Source: Cytophagales bacterium
Lineage (GTDB): Bacteria > Bacteroidota > Bacteroidia > Cytophagales > Cyclobacteriaceae
Direction: 5' to 3'
Assembly (NCBI GenBank): GCA_016124425.1
Contig: WGNT01000152.1
Span: 1 to 39,946, forward strand
Length of the DNA: 39,946 nucleotides
Part shown: in pieces, positions 1 through 8,304 of the stretch
Layout: each line of letters opens with the position of its first letter
Numbering within the stretch: position 1 is the first letter of the stretch
Made by a program: the position numbers and the translations under genes
The notes under the pieces: model-generated
Told to the model about the DNA's origin: nothing
What the model saw: the letters and a program-made list of their open reading frames with translations, nothing else
Databases searched by the model: none

Positions 1-405
1 GACACGCCTTTATTGTGGGTATTAAGGGACCATCTTGGATTGGTGGGTACAAAATACTCCTGCGGCATAGCCCAATGCGGGGCCTGTACCGTTCATTTAA
101 ATGACACTGCGGTAAAATCGTGTACGCTGCCCGTTTCGGCTATAGGAAGCGACAAGGTAACAACTATCGAGGGCCTCTCTGCTGAGGGCGACCACCCTGT
201 ACAGAAGGCCTGGGAGGAAATCGACGTTGCACAGTGCGGCTACTGTCAGGCCGGTCAGATCATGACGGCTGCTGCGTTGCTCAAGAAAACCCCGAATCCA
301 AGCGAGCAAGAGGTTGTAGATGCAATGAACGGCAATATTTGTCGGTGCGGTACTTATCACAGAATTAAGGAGGCAGTATTGCTTGCTTCTACAAAAACCA
401 AATAG
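1..405 (+). CDS. (2Fe-2S)-binding subunit of an IorA-type molybdenum hydroxylase, 5'-truncated by the window
   Basis: Small iron-sulfur subunit that passes electrons from a molybdopterin subunit to an external acceptor. The reading frame is open from base 1, so the true start lies before the window; the first visible residues [10 protein letters not shown] belong to the ferredoxin fold. The first cluster's cysteines are seen in CGIAQCGAC plus a later Cys (SCTLP), and the second cluster's in CGYCQAGQ and CRCGTY. This is the usual two-cluster pattern of the xanthine dehydrogenase / isoquinoline 1-oxidoreductase alpha family. The stop is followed two bases later by the ATG of the large subunit, so the two are surely one operon. 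The substrate cannot be told from sequence; homologues act on N-heterocycles or aldehydes. Confidence 0.93.
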   Translation, partial: DTPLLWVLRDHLGLVGTKYSCGIAQCGACTVHLNDTAVKSCTLPVSAIGSDKVTTIEGLSAEGDHPVQKAWEEIDVAQCGYCQAGQIMTAAALLKKTPNPSEQEVVDAMNGNICRCGTYHRIKEAVLLASTKTK

Positions 406-407
406 CC

Positions 408-2570
408 ATGACAACACAACTAAAGACGAATAGAAGAGATTTCTTGAAGATCGCCGCAACTGCAGGCGGAGGGTTATTGTTAGGGTTCCACTTTACCGGT
501 TGCGAATCCCCGAAGATGAAGGTAGTTACAGATGAGGAATTGCTTTCCCAAGCATTGCCCTACAATAGTTTTTTGTCAATAGCACCCGACGGACATGTCG
601 TTATTTTTTCCCCTAATCCGGAATTGGGGCAAAACATAAAAACGTCTTTTCCCATGATTGTTGCTGAAGAGCTCGATGCGGATTGGAGCAAGGTACGGGT
701 AATGCAGGCCTTCTTGGATACCGAAAAATACGATCGTCAAGTAACCGGAGGGTCCGGGGCTATGCCTCATTCTTGGGAAAGACTCCGAAAGGCTGGCGCT
801 ACAGCGAGAAGAATGCTCATGGAAGCGGCCGCAAAGCGGCTTGACGTGGACATAAATTCCCTTTCGACTGCCACAGGAATGGTGATTCACCCCGAAAGTG
901 GCAAAAAACTTACATACGGAGAACTAGCAAACGACGCTGCCAGTATTGCGGTTCCGGAAGATGTCCCTTTAAAAAACATCAAGGATTTTAAAATTATCGG
1001 AACCCCGGTAAAAAATGTGGACAATAAGTCTATGTTTACCGGAAAGCCATTGTATGGAATGGATTTCTACCGTGAAGGAATGCGTCACGCGATGGTGCAA
1101 CGTCCGCCATTTGGTATGAAATTAAAATCGGTAGATGATTCGGAAGCAAAGGCTATCTCAGGGATTACTGACGTGGTTACCTTCAACAACAATGTAGTCG
1201 TGGTAGGCAATTCGACCTGGCAGGTAATGAAAGCCAAGCGCAAATTGAAAATTGCCTACGAACCTATCAATGGTGAACTCGAGAGTACGGACTTTCATAA
1301 TCGAAAGTTTGACGAATTGCTGAACGGTAAAGAAGCGAAAGTAATGCGCGAAGACGGGAACGTTCAGGTTGCGTTCAAAAATGCAGCGAAGGTTATCAAG
1401 AGCGAGTATCAGTGTCCCTTTCTATCACATTCTCCCATGGAACCGATGAACTTCTTCGCACATGTACGCGAAGATGGGGTAGAGCTTGTCGGTCCTACCC
1501 AGACTCCCGATCGGGCTAGGACAGCTGCTGCGGAAATCGCCGGCTTCACCCCTGAGCAGGTAACAGTCGAGATGACCAGACTAGGTGGAGGATTTGGCAG
1601 GCGGTTGAGGGCCGATTTCGTGGAGGAAGCAGTGCATATTTCCAAGCTGATAAAAGCACCAGTGAAATTGGTGTGGTCCAGAGAAGATGACAATACCGGT
1701 GGTGCTTACCGCCCTGCGGTCAAATACCGATTCGAAGCAGCTTTGGATGCTAACAATACCCTTATCGGGTACAAGTTAAGAGGAGTGGGTATGAACGCCG
1801 GTAACACTACCCGCGAGAATAATTTCCCTTCCGGATCTGTCGATAACCTGCTTATTGAATCTATTGACTACAAATCTGATATTACGACTAACGCATGGCG
1901 GGCACCGATTACGAACTTCCTTGCGTTTGCAGAACAGTCTTTTTTAGATGAAGTGGCCGAAGCTGCGGGTAAAGATCCCGTTCAGTTCCGCCTTGAATTG
2001 CTGGACCGGGCCAAATCAAATCCGGTAGGTAGCATTCAGTATGACGTTGACCGTATGCGTACTGTGGTAGAGATGGCTGCTGAAAAATCAGGTTGGGGTA
2101 AAAAATCCGGTGTCGCGCAAGGTTTCTCTGTTTACTTTTCCCATAGATCGTATGTAGCCCAAGTGGCTGAAGTACGCATGCAGCAGGGCAATCCTGTATT
2201 GGAAAAAATTTATGCGGTGACCGACTGCGGAATTGTGGTAAATCCAACAGGTGCTGACCAACAGGTACGAGGAGGTATGGTTGATGGTATGGGTCATGCG
2301 ATGTTTACAAATATGACCATTAAAGACGGCCTAGCGGAACAAAAGAATTTTGACAGCTATAGGCTGATACGCATGAAGGAAGTTCCTGAAATCGAGACGC
2401 ATTTCGTGGATAATGGCATAGACCCTACCGGCCTTGGAGAGCCAGCCTTACCGCCTACAGGGGGAGCTATTTCCAATGCGATTTATTGGGCCACAGGAAA
2501 GCGATTAAGAAATCAGCCGTTTATCGAGCAGGAAGAACTAAAGGGGTTTAAGCTCGGTCAACGGGCATAG
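408..2570 (+). CDS. Molybdopterin-binding large subunit, xanthine dehydrogenase / IorB family
   Basis: Catalytic subunit of a periplasmic molybdenum hydroxylase, paired with the iron-sulfur subunit just upstream. The 720-residue length fits IorB-type proteins. The N-terminus has a twin-arginine signal (NRRDFLKIAATAGGG), and the sequence LGFHFTGC suggests it may also be a Tat-exported lipoprotein (Cys near residue 32). Family landmarks are visible: glycine-rich cofactor loops (RLGGGFGRRL; QQVRGGMVDGMGHAMF) and, near the C-terminus, GLGEPALPP, whose Glu (E678) is in the position of the active-site base of molybdenum hydroxylases. No FAD subunit is visible downstream; IorAB-type enzymes normally use other electron acceptors. 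The substrate is unknown. A strong terminator follows the stop codon. Confidence 0.93.
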   Translation: MTTQLKTNRRDFLKIAATAGGGLLLGFHFTGCESPKMKVVTDEELLSQALPYNSFLSIAPDGHVVIFSPNPELGQNIKTSFPMIVAEELDADWSKVRVMQAFLDTEKYDRQVTGGSGAMPHSWERLRKAGATARRMLMEAAAKRLDVDINSLSTATGMVIHPESGKKLTYGELANDAASIAVPEDVPLKNIKDFKIIGTPVKNVDNKSMFTGKPLYGMDFYREGMRHAMVQRPPFGMKLKSVDDSEAKAISGITDVVTFNNNVVVVGNSTWQVMKAKRKLKIAYEPINGELESTDFHNRKFDELLNGKEAKVMREDGNVQVAFKNAAKVIKSEYQCPFLSHSPMEPMNFFAHVREDGVELVGPTQTPDRARTAAAEIAGFTPEQVTVEMTRLGGGFGRRLRADFVEEAVHISKLIKAPVKLVWSREDDNTGGAYRPAVKYRFEAALDANNTLIGYKLRGVGMNAGNTTRENNFPSGSVDNLLIESIDYKSDITTNAWRAPITNFLAFAEQSFLDEVAEAAGKDPVQFRLELLDRAKSNPVGSIQYDVDRMRTVVEMAAEKSGWGKKSGVAQGFSVYFSHRSYVAQVAEVRMQQGNPVLEKIYAVTDCGIVVNPTGADQQVRGGMVDGMGHAMFTNMTIKDGLAEQKNFDSYRLIRMKEVPEIETHFVDNGIDPTGLGEPALPPTGGAISNAIYWATGKRLRNQPFIEQEELKGFKLGQRA

Positions 2571-2586
2571 CGTATTGAATTAAATT

Positions 2587-2620
2587 AAAAAGGCCATCTT
2601 CAAAAGATGGCCTTTTTTTT
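2587..2620. terminator. Intrinsic terminator, probably bidirectional
   Basis: A 10-bp perfect stem (AGGCCATCTT at 2591-2600 and its complement at 2604-2613) with a 3-base loop is flanked by A's on the left and eight T's on the right. It lies 17 bases after the stop of the molybdopterin subunit. Read from the other strand it also ends in a T-rich run, so it can serve the convergent amidohydrolase that ends at 2682. Confidence 0.9.
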
Positions 2621-2681
2621 CCTAGCTAGTAAGGTTGAATCTATCATATTTCAAAATTTTTCACCTCCAAACCAAACGGGA

Positions 2682-4061
2682 TTATTCGTGCTTTTGGGCG
2701 ATCTCCGCCAGCCGCTTTTGTAGCATTTCCCGATCTATCCATTGTCCGCGGGCCATTACGCCCGCCGGATGCTTTAGGTTCTCGAGGTTATCTAGCGGAT
2801 TCTCGTCAGTGATAAGGAAATCTGCGGCCAATCCTTCTTTGATAGAACCAAAGTTGCCTTTGAAAAACGTGGCCGGATTAAGCGTTCCAATCTGCAAGGC
2901 TTCCAATGGGGTTAGCCCAGCATCCAGCATTCCTCTCAGTTCATGGTGGATGGAAAACCCAGGCACATTAAACACCTGTGGGGCATCAGACCCCAGCAAT
3001 AAACCCTGTCCATTTTTGTGCAGCTCCCTGATAAGCCGATAGCGCAACTGATTATATACCCGCCATTTGGCTGGATCAAAATCACCATTCTCGGTCAGGC
3101 TTTTTTTACTGTTTACCCAGTTGGTTCGCACGTCCTTAGACATGTATTTCATTTCTGGTTCCCGCACCAAGTCGTCAGCAGGTGTTGGCGAAAACCAACG
3201 GTCGAACAACGCCTGTGTCGGCACAACCCAAACGCCGTTTTCACGAGCCATCGCAACCAGTTCAGCTATTTTTGCGGTGTCGGCTAAATGTGCGAAGTTA
3301 TACCCAAAAAACCCGTTTTCGATAGGGTTAACATTGGCTTCTTTGGGCACAAGTCCTTCGATAAACCCATCAATATGATCGATGGTTTGATAGTTGCTTT
3401 GAAGGGCATGGCGTATCCGCACTAGATTTGAGACATGGCCCGCATAGGGGATTCCCGATTCGTTTGCAGTCTTTACGATTTCGTCAAAGACGTGAAGGCG
3501 GATACCGGGATGAAGTTTAAGGAAATCATACCCATCCGCCGCATAGGATGCTACCTGAGCACGGGCCTCCTCGGGGGTCCGTACCGAATTTCCATTCAGG
3601 GATGGGCTTGAAGTGTATATCCGTGGACTGAGAATTTCCCCATTTTTAGCTTTTTCCCGTAGCTCCAGGTGCAACGGATTTCCAAGCATCCCTCTAATGG
3701 TCGTAATTCCATTTGATAGGTAAAGGAATAAGGTTTCAGAAATCAATGGGTCGTCCCATGCCAAAGCTGGGATATGGGCATGCATTTCTGTTAACCCCGG
3801 AAGCAGGTATTTACCTTCTAACGACACGATAGTGGCATTTTCCCAGCTGTACTTTGAATCCGTTGGAAGGAGTTTAAAAATTTGTTCTCCTCGTACCACC
3901 ACGTGTGACGCTGTGACGCTGCCGTCTGTTACATCGATTACTTGAGCGTTTTCGAAGACAATGTCTTCGCCTGAAAGATTCAGCGTATTTACCTTCGGCT
4001 GACAGGACACTAGCACAATTCCTAACACAAGATAAAAACTAGCGCTTATTAAGGTCTTCAT
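2682..4061 (-). CDS. Exported amidohydrolase (imidazolonepropionase/prolidase-like), lipoprotein
   Basis: Metal-dependent hydrolase of the amidohydrolase superfamily, 459 residues. The N-terminus is a lipoprotein signal (hydrophobic stretch then LVSC, lipid-bearing Cys20), so it sits on a membrane facing the periplasm or outside. Metal ligands are visible in order: HAH after TEM (H94, H96), a lysine in FLKLHPG that would be carboxylated, histidines in YAGHVSN and TIDHIDGF, and the catalytic Asp in LLLGSDAPQ. C-terminal GLAADFLITDENPL is the typical end of the beta domain. Family members cleave cyclic amides, dipeptides or related C-N bonds; the real substrate is not deducible. Monocistronic and convergent with the molybdenum hydroxylase operon. 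Confidence 0.9.
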   Translation of the reverse strand: MKTLISASFYLVLGIVLVSCQPKVNTLNLSGEDIVFENAQVIDVTDGSVTASHVVVRGEQIFKLLPTDSKYSWENATIVSLEGKYLLPGLTEMHAHIPALAWDDPLISETLFLYLSNGITTIRGMLGNPLHLELREKAKNGEILSPRIYTSSPSLNGNSVRTPEEARAQVASYAADGYDFLKLHPGIRLHVFDEIVKTANESGIPYAGHVSNLVRIRHALQSNYQTIDHIDGFIEGLVPKEANVNPIENGFFGYNFAHLADTAKIAELVAMARENGVWVVPTQALFDRWFSPTPADDLVREPEMKYMSKDVRTNWVNSKKSLTENGDFDPAKWRVYNQLRYRLIRELHKNGQGLLLGSDAPQVFNVPGFSIHHELRGMLDAGLTPLEALQIGTLNPATFFKGNFGSIKEGLAADFLITDENPLDNLENLKHPAGVMARGQWIDREMLQKRLAEIAQKHE

Positions 4062-4561
4062 GGGGATGAGGGTTGGTTGACAGGGTTAAGATACTATTTT
4101 TCAAGGGGAAACCTATGAGACAGGAAAAAAATCATCCCTAACATCTCCCACTCATTCGGTCTCTCTTAGTGTAACATCAGCTTATAGCTGTTTTTATGTC
4201 ACATTTTCCACCGTAGCAATACATGCTCCAACTCCCAAAGGTAAAGGTGTACCGGTTTTTTAAGGGAATTGTCTAGGCAGGCTCAATGCTACATACTGGA
4301 ACTCATCTGAAACCTACTCATCTTCAATCTCGAATTTTTAGCCGCTCCACCTAAGAGCTTTCTAGAAGGCGTGGAATGCGTATCAATGGTGGCCACTCTA
4401 TTCTTCCAAAGGGGTCTTAATGGTTAAAATGTAAAGTGAGGCACGGAATTATATAACAAATACCCTCTTTATTCACCATATATTTGGATGAAAATAATAA
4501 AATATAATAAATAAAATATATTTTATTGATTAAAATTATTATAAATAATATAAAAAATTCA
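4062..4561. other. Intergenic region with a very AT-rich leader
   Basis: Between the divergent amidohydrolase and glycosyltransferase. The first about 380 bases have ordinary composition and no coding signal I can support. From about 4450 the sequence becomes extremely AT-rich (long runs of A/T such as AATAATAAAATATAATAA), up to the glycosyltransferase start. No hairpin terminator or repeat was recognised. Confidence 0.6.
4479..4486 (+). promoter_or_regulatory. Candidate -7 element of the glycosyltransferase cassette
   Basis: TATATTTG matches the Bacteroidota -7 consensus TAnnTTTG. No convincing TTTG/TTG -33 box sits 19-21 bases upstream, so this is only a partial promoter. If used, the transcript would carry about 70 bases of AT-rich leader before the ATG at 4562. 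Confidence 0.35.
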
Positions 4562-5695
4562 ATGGAAAATTTAATATTGTATATAGAAGATATAACATCT
4601 CAGGCTTTTCGGAAACGGGAGCGAACATTTAATGAATATGATATGATCGTCTTTTGCCACCTGCGTTGGGACTTTGTTTACCAACGTCCGCAGCATGTAA
4701 TCAGCAGGCTTTCGGAAGAGCGAAAGGTGCTTTTTGTTGAGGAGCCTATTGGTTTACCTAAAGACGGAGAGGATAGGGTTGAGTTCATTGAAATCGGGCC
4801 TAGGTTACATGTGTTAAAACCCCGCGTGTCGGGAATAGAGGAAATCTCCGAAATATTGGCTGATTGGTTGCCACAGAAAAGCGTGCCGCTTGCGTGGTTT
4901 TATTCGGCTGCTTTTCTTCCGGTAATCAATAGGCTTGAGTTTGATAGGATCATCTACGACTGCATGGACGAACTCTCATTATTCAAAGGAGCTCCTCAAT
5001 CGCTAATTAATATGGAATCCAAACTGATGGCAGTGGCTGACATTGTTTTTACAGGAGGGAAATCGCTATATGAATCCAAAGTGAAAATGCATCAGCGGGT
5101 ATTTTGCTTTCCAAGTTCCGTAGACGAAGCGCACTTTGCGCAAGCCAGCAATGGAATAGCCATTCCAAAGGATATAGCAGCTATTCGGGGTCCAATTGTC
5201 GGCTATTTTGGGGTTATCGATGAGCGTATTGATCTCGACTTACTTGAGAACGTGGCTAGGATGGCTCCGGAAAGTTCATTTGTGTTAGTCGGTCCTGTAG
5301 TTAAGATTAATGAAGATGAGCTTCCGCGGTTGGAAAACATCCATTACCTCGGTATGAAATCCTATCGTGAGTTACCAGGATACCTCAAAGCCTTCGACAT
5401 TACGATGATGCCTTTTGCCCTAAACGACGCCACAAAATTTATCAGTCCCACAAAGACACTTGAATATATGGCGGCGGGTAAGCCGATCATTTCCACTAAA
5501 ATCAAAGATGTTGTTCGTGACTATTCTCATTGTATACATCTCGTGGAGGACGCAGACCAGTTTACAGACACAATAGATGAAATTATCAACTCTTCGAAAA
5601 CGCATCATGCGGCGTACAAAAAAATTTTAAAAGACACCTCATGGGACGCCACAGCAGCCAAGATGAAGTCCCTGATCAATGAACTCTATGCGTAA
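4562..5695 (+). CDS. Glycosyltransferase, GT-B fold, group-1-like
   Basis: Probable sugar transferase with a GT-B fold, 377 residues from ATG 4562. An in-frame TTG at 4526 would add 12 residues of low-complexity sequence and is less likely; a still later ATG (before IVFCHLRWDF, near 4640) is also possible, because homologues often begin close to that motif. Visible landmarks are FCHLRWDFVYQRPQH in the N-terminal domain, GYFGVIDERIDLDLL opening the C-terminal domain, LVGPV, and SPTKTLEYMAAGKPIIST, which corresponds to the nucleotide-sugar-binding region of family 4-like enzymes. Its last 17 bases overlap the UDP-galactopyranose mutase gene, so UDP-galactofuranose is a reasonable donor guess; that is inference. 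No membrane segment is evident, so it is likely cytoplasmic. Confidence 0.85.
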   Translation: MENLILYIEDITSQAFRKRERTFNEYDMIVFCHLRWDFVYQRPQHVISRLSEERKVLFVEEPIGLPKDGEDRVEFIEIGPRLHVLKPRVSGIEEISEILADWLPQKSVPLAWFYSAAFLPVINRLEFDRIIYDCMDELSLFKGAPQSLINMESKLMAVADIVFTGGKSLYESKVKMHQRVFCFPSSVDEAHFAQASNGIAIPKDIAAIRGPIVGYFGVIDERIDLDLLENVARMAPESSFVLVGPVVKINEDELPRLENIHYLGMKSYRELPGYLKAFDITMMPFALNDATKFISPTKTLEYMAAGKPIISTKIKDVVRDYSHCIHLVEDADQFTDTIDEIINSSKTHHAAYKKILKDTSWDATAAKMKSLINELYA

Positions 5696-6830
5696 TTTTG
5701 ATATTCTTATAATCGGCTGCGGAATCTCAGGGGCCGTTCTTGCCGAGAGATATGCTTCTGTCGGAAAAAGGGTTTTAGTTCTAGAAAGACGCAACCACAT
5801 AGGGGGCAACTGCTACGATTATGTGGATGAAAATGGTATTTTGGTATCCAAATATGGGGCCCATCTCTTTCACACAAACGATGAGTCGGTTTGGGAATAC
5901 GTAAACAGGTTCGCGAGTTGGTATCCTTGGGAACATAAGGTGCTGGCTAGGGTGGGCGAGAAGACTGTGCCGATTCCAGTGAATATAGATACGGTAAATA
6001 TGCTTTTCGGTAAATCCATACAGGGTGAGGAAGAAATGAGTCAATGGCTGGAAAAAAACAGAATTCCCTTCAAGAACCCAAAAAATGGGGAGGAAGCGGT
6101 ACTTAACCGTGTAGGTCTTGAGCTGTATGAGAAAATGTTCAAGCATTACACCAAAAAGCAATGGGATAAGTTTCCAGCTGAGCTAGACGCTTCCGTCCTA
6201 GAAAGAATTCCGGTTAGGCTGAATCATGATGACCGCTATTTTTCGGACACGTTTCAGGCTTTACCAGCGGGCGGGTATACCAAAATGTTTGAAAAGATAC
6301 TAGCCCATGAAAATATAGAGGTGCGATTGAACACCGATTATTTTGATGTAATGCACTTGTACAAGAATTACGATAAACTGTTCTATACAGGGCCTATAGA
6401 TAGGTATTTTGAGTTTAAGCATAGTCTATGCGAAAAGCTCGAGTACAGATCGATCAACTTTGTGACAGAGACCGTGGATAGGCCCTTTTTCCAAGAAAAT
6501 TCCGTAGTTAACTACCCTGGGACTGAGGTGGCTTTCACAAGAATTATCGAATACAAACATTTCGGCAATCAGCGATCGAACAAAACTACCATAGTGAAGG
6601 AATTCACCGTGGATGACGGGGAACCCTATTACCCGGTGCCCAATCCGAGAAACCAACATATTTTCGAAAAATACAAGGCAGATGCGGAAAAATTAACGGA
6701 TGTGTACTTTGTTGGACGGCTAGCAAACTATAAATACTTTAACATGGATCAGGCGTTCAAAAACGCGTTGGATTTATTTACCAGCTTGGAGGAAGTTTGC
6801 TTGGAGCACCTTGTGACCGCGGGCCGATGA
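5679..6830 (+). CDS. glf: UDP-galactopyranose mutase
   Basis: Converts UDP-galactopyranose to UDP-galactofuranose, the donor for galactofuranose in surface glycans; a cytoplasmic flavoenzyme needing reduced FAD. At 383 residues it has the normal family length. The FAD fold is clear at the N-terminus (ILIIGCGISGAVLAERYA, then ERRNHIGGNCYDY). Other family blocks include YGAHLFHTN, YTKKQWDKFPAEL, the segment RYFSDTFQALPAGGYTKMFE, and near the end VYFVGRLANYKYFNMDQAFKNAL. The start may be ATG 5679 or ATG 5688; both overlap the upstream glycosyltransferase. The stop codon overlaps the next ATG (ATGA), indicating translational coupling through the whole three-gene cassette. Confidence 0.96.
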   Translation: MNSMRNFDILIIGCGISGAVLAERYASVGKRVLVLERRNHIGGNCYDYVDENGILVSKYGAHLFHTNDESVWEYVNRFASWYPWEHKVLARVGEKTVPIPVNIDTVNMLFGKSIQGEEEMSQWLEKNRIPFKNPKNGEEAVLNRVGLELYEKMFKHYTKKQWDKFPAELDASVLERIPVRLNHDDRYFSDTFQALPAGGYTKMFEKILAHENIEVRLNTDYFDVMHLYKNYDKLFYTGPIDRYFEFKHSLCEKLEYRSINFVTETVDRPFFQENSVVNYPGTEVAFTRIIEYKHFGNQRSNKTTIVKEFTVDDGEPYYPVPNPRNQHIFEKYKADAEKLTDVYFVGRLANYKYFNMDQAFKNALDLFTSLEEVCLEHLVTAGR

Positions 6831-7975
6831 ATCCGTTTAACACATTCTTTATGGGCGGGTACGAGTGTGCCGACCATATTAATAGGTTTGGAAAGAGAAT
6901 TAACCTACTACAAGAGACCCAGCATGATATTCGGGTGGAAGAGGACTATCAGTCACTAGCAGCCTTAGGAATAAGAGTCGTTAGAGAGGGGATTTGTTGG
7001 AGCAATGTGGAAAGAACGGCGGGTGCATTTGACTTTTCCGAGGTTTTGTGCCGGATGCGGGCAGCTGAACGGTATGGAATACAGCAAATTTGGGATTTAA
7101 TCCATTTCGGCTATCCGGATGGGCTTTATCCCACCCACCCTTCTTTTTGTGATCGTTTCGTTGCGCTCTGCCGGGCCTTCGGCATCTTTTACAAGGCAAA
7201 TGCAAGACAGCCACTCTTTGTCGTGCCGATTAATGAAATCAGTTTTCTTTCCTGGTTGTCCGGCGAAGTACGAGGTACTGTGCCCTTTGCTGTCCATTGT
7301 GGGTTTGACATCAAATATCACCTGTGCAAGGCTGCAATATTGGGTATAAAGGAAATAAAGGAAATTGATCCCGAGTGTCGTATCATTCTCGTTGAACCGC
7401 TTGTACAGATCCACAGTAAGGAGGGCGAATTTGATTCTGAGTTGGCAGCAAAAAACGTGCACCAGTTTCAGGCAATGGATATCATTGCCGGTAGGATGTG
7501 CCCTGAATTGGGCGGCGAAGACGCTCTTCTAGATATACTCGGCTTCAATTACTATTGGAACTGTCAATGGGAGGACAGGGGGGAAACTCTCCCTTGGCCA
7601 TCTTTTGACGAGCGTAGAACTCCGCTCAGTAAGCTGTTGGAGCGTGCTTACAGGCGATATGGGCGGCCCATTTTCCTCTCCGAGACAGGCCACTTCGGTT
7701 GTGGGCGTATCCCCTGGCTTGAAGAAGTTACCTTGGAATGTTTAAAAGTCATGAAAAAGGGGGTTGACTTTTACGGTATTTGTATATACCCGGTTACTGA
7801 TCGGCCGGACTGGGATGATTTAGCGCGATACAGTAATTGCGGGATATGGGATTTAGATAAATCTGGGAATCGGATTCCAGAGGTTCACTACATGGAGGCT
7901 ATTGCCATGCAACAGGTTTTGGTAGAAAGGATTGCGCTTTCGATGTCACATCGCCCTAGGTTGAGCTATCTCTAA
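6827..7975 (+). CDS. Clan GH-A glycosidase-like protein (GH1-related), cassette-associated
   Basis: A 382-residue protein with a TIM-barrel glycosidase pattern, starting at ATG 6827, whose ATGA overlaps the glf stop. A longer TTG-started frame from 6797 is unlikely. Two glutamates sit where clan GH-A enzymes keep the acid/base (PINEISF, N136-E137) and the nucleophile (FLSETGHFG, E286), so it is probably catalytic. GGYECADHIN and DYQSLAALGIRVVREGICW resemble the first barrel strands of the family-1-glycosylhydrolase domain that I recall being fused to RmlD-like reductases in other bacteria; here it stands alone. No signal peptide is visible, so it would act in the cytoplasm, which is odd for a hydrolase encoded with a glycan synthesis gene pair. 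It could be a transglycosidase or a quality-control enzyme; this is inference. Confidence 0.78.
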   Translation: MNPFNTFFMGGYECADHINRFGKRINLLQETQHDIRVEEDYQSLAALGIRVVREGICWSNVERTAGAFDFSEVLCRMRAAERYGIQQIWDLIHFGYPDGLYPTHPSFCDRFVALCRAFGIFYKANARQPLFVVPINEISFLSWLSGEVRGTVPFAVHCGFDIKYHLCKAAILGIKEIKEIDPECRIILVEPLVQIHSKEGEFDSELAAKNVHQFQAMDIIAGRMCPELGGEDALLDILGFNYYWNCQWEDRGETLPWPSFDERRTPLSKLLERAYRRYGRPIFLSETGHFGCGRIPWLEEVTLECLKVMKKGVDFYGICIYPVTDRPDWDDLARYSNCGIWDLDKSGNRIPEVHYMEAIAMQQVLVERIALSMSHRPRLSYL

Positions 7976-8304
7976 TTAATGTGTGAGGGATAACCGGAAG
8001 TAATGATGGGGCATGATACGGTATCGCTGCTTTCCTGACCTCTTGTATTATCTGGTAGTATGAAATGCGTTTGTAAATAAAATTCCTAAATCGATCGCTA
8101 AATTTCTGATCTCTCCTATGTAAAGGACCAAGAAGGACACAAAGATGGCACAAAGCTTTATGTAAAAATCCTCCGTGTCCTCCGTGGGTTTCCTTTAAAA
8201 TTTACGTTGAAGGTCAAATTGATTTATCGTTGAGTTTTTGTTGGGTTCATTGGTTTGAAATGTAGTATTTAACAAAGTCTTATTCATTTCGGGAGAATCA
8301 TTGC
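7976..8304. other. Intergenic gap carrying a dispersed repeat copy
   Basis: Between the glycosidase (+) and the convergent Na/Pi transporter (-). No gene is supported here. The main content is a diverged repeat at about 8121-8280, described separately. No clean intrinsic terminator with a T-run was found for either neighbour. Confidence 0.6.
8121..8280 (+). repeat. Dispersed intergenic repeat, copy A
   Basis: Shares a block order with 29887-30045: a hairpin-like part rich in ACAAAG (arms GGACAC 8135-8140 and GTGTCC 8175-8180), then CTTTAAAA, GAAGGTC, AATTGATT, TTTTTGTTGGG, and an identical 16-base block TTTGAAATGTAGTATT (8254-8269) followed by AACAAA. It is decayed relative to copy B and has no coding capacity of its own. 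It resembles the CACAAAG...CTTTGTG intergenic repeats common in Bacteroidota genomes (recalled, not searched). Confidence 0.75.

Noticed and set aside
97..459. Minus-strand open frame of 120 codons across the iron-sulfur subunit
   Set aside because: It lies antisense to a gene with two clear 2Fe-2S motifs and shows no family features of its own.
2635..3378. Plus-strand frames of 89-135 codons over the amidohydrolase gene
   Set aside because: Antisense to a gene with a complete set of metal-ligand motifs and a lipoprotein signal.
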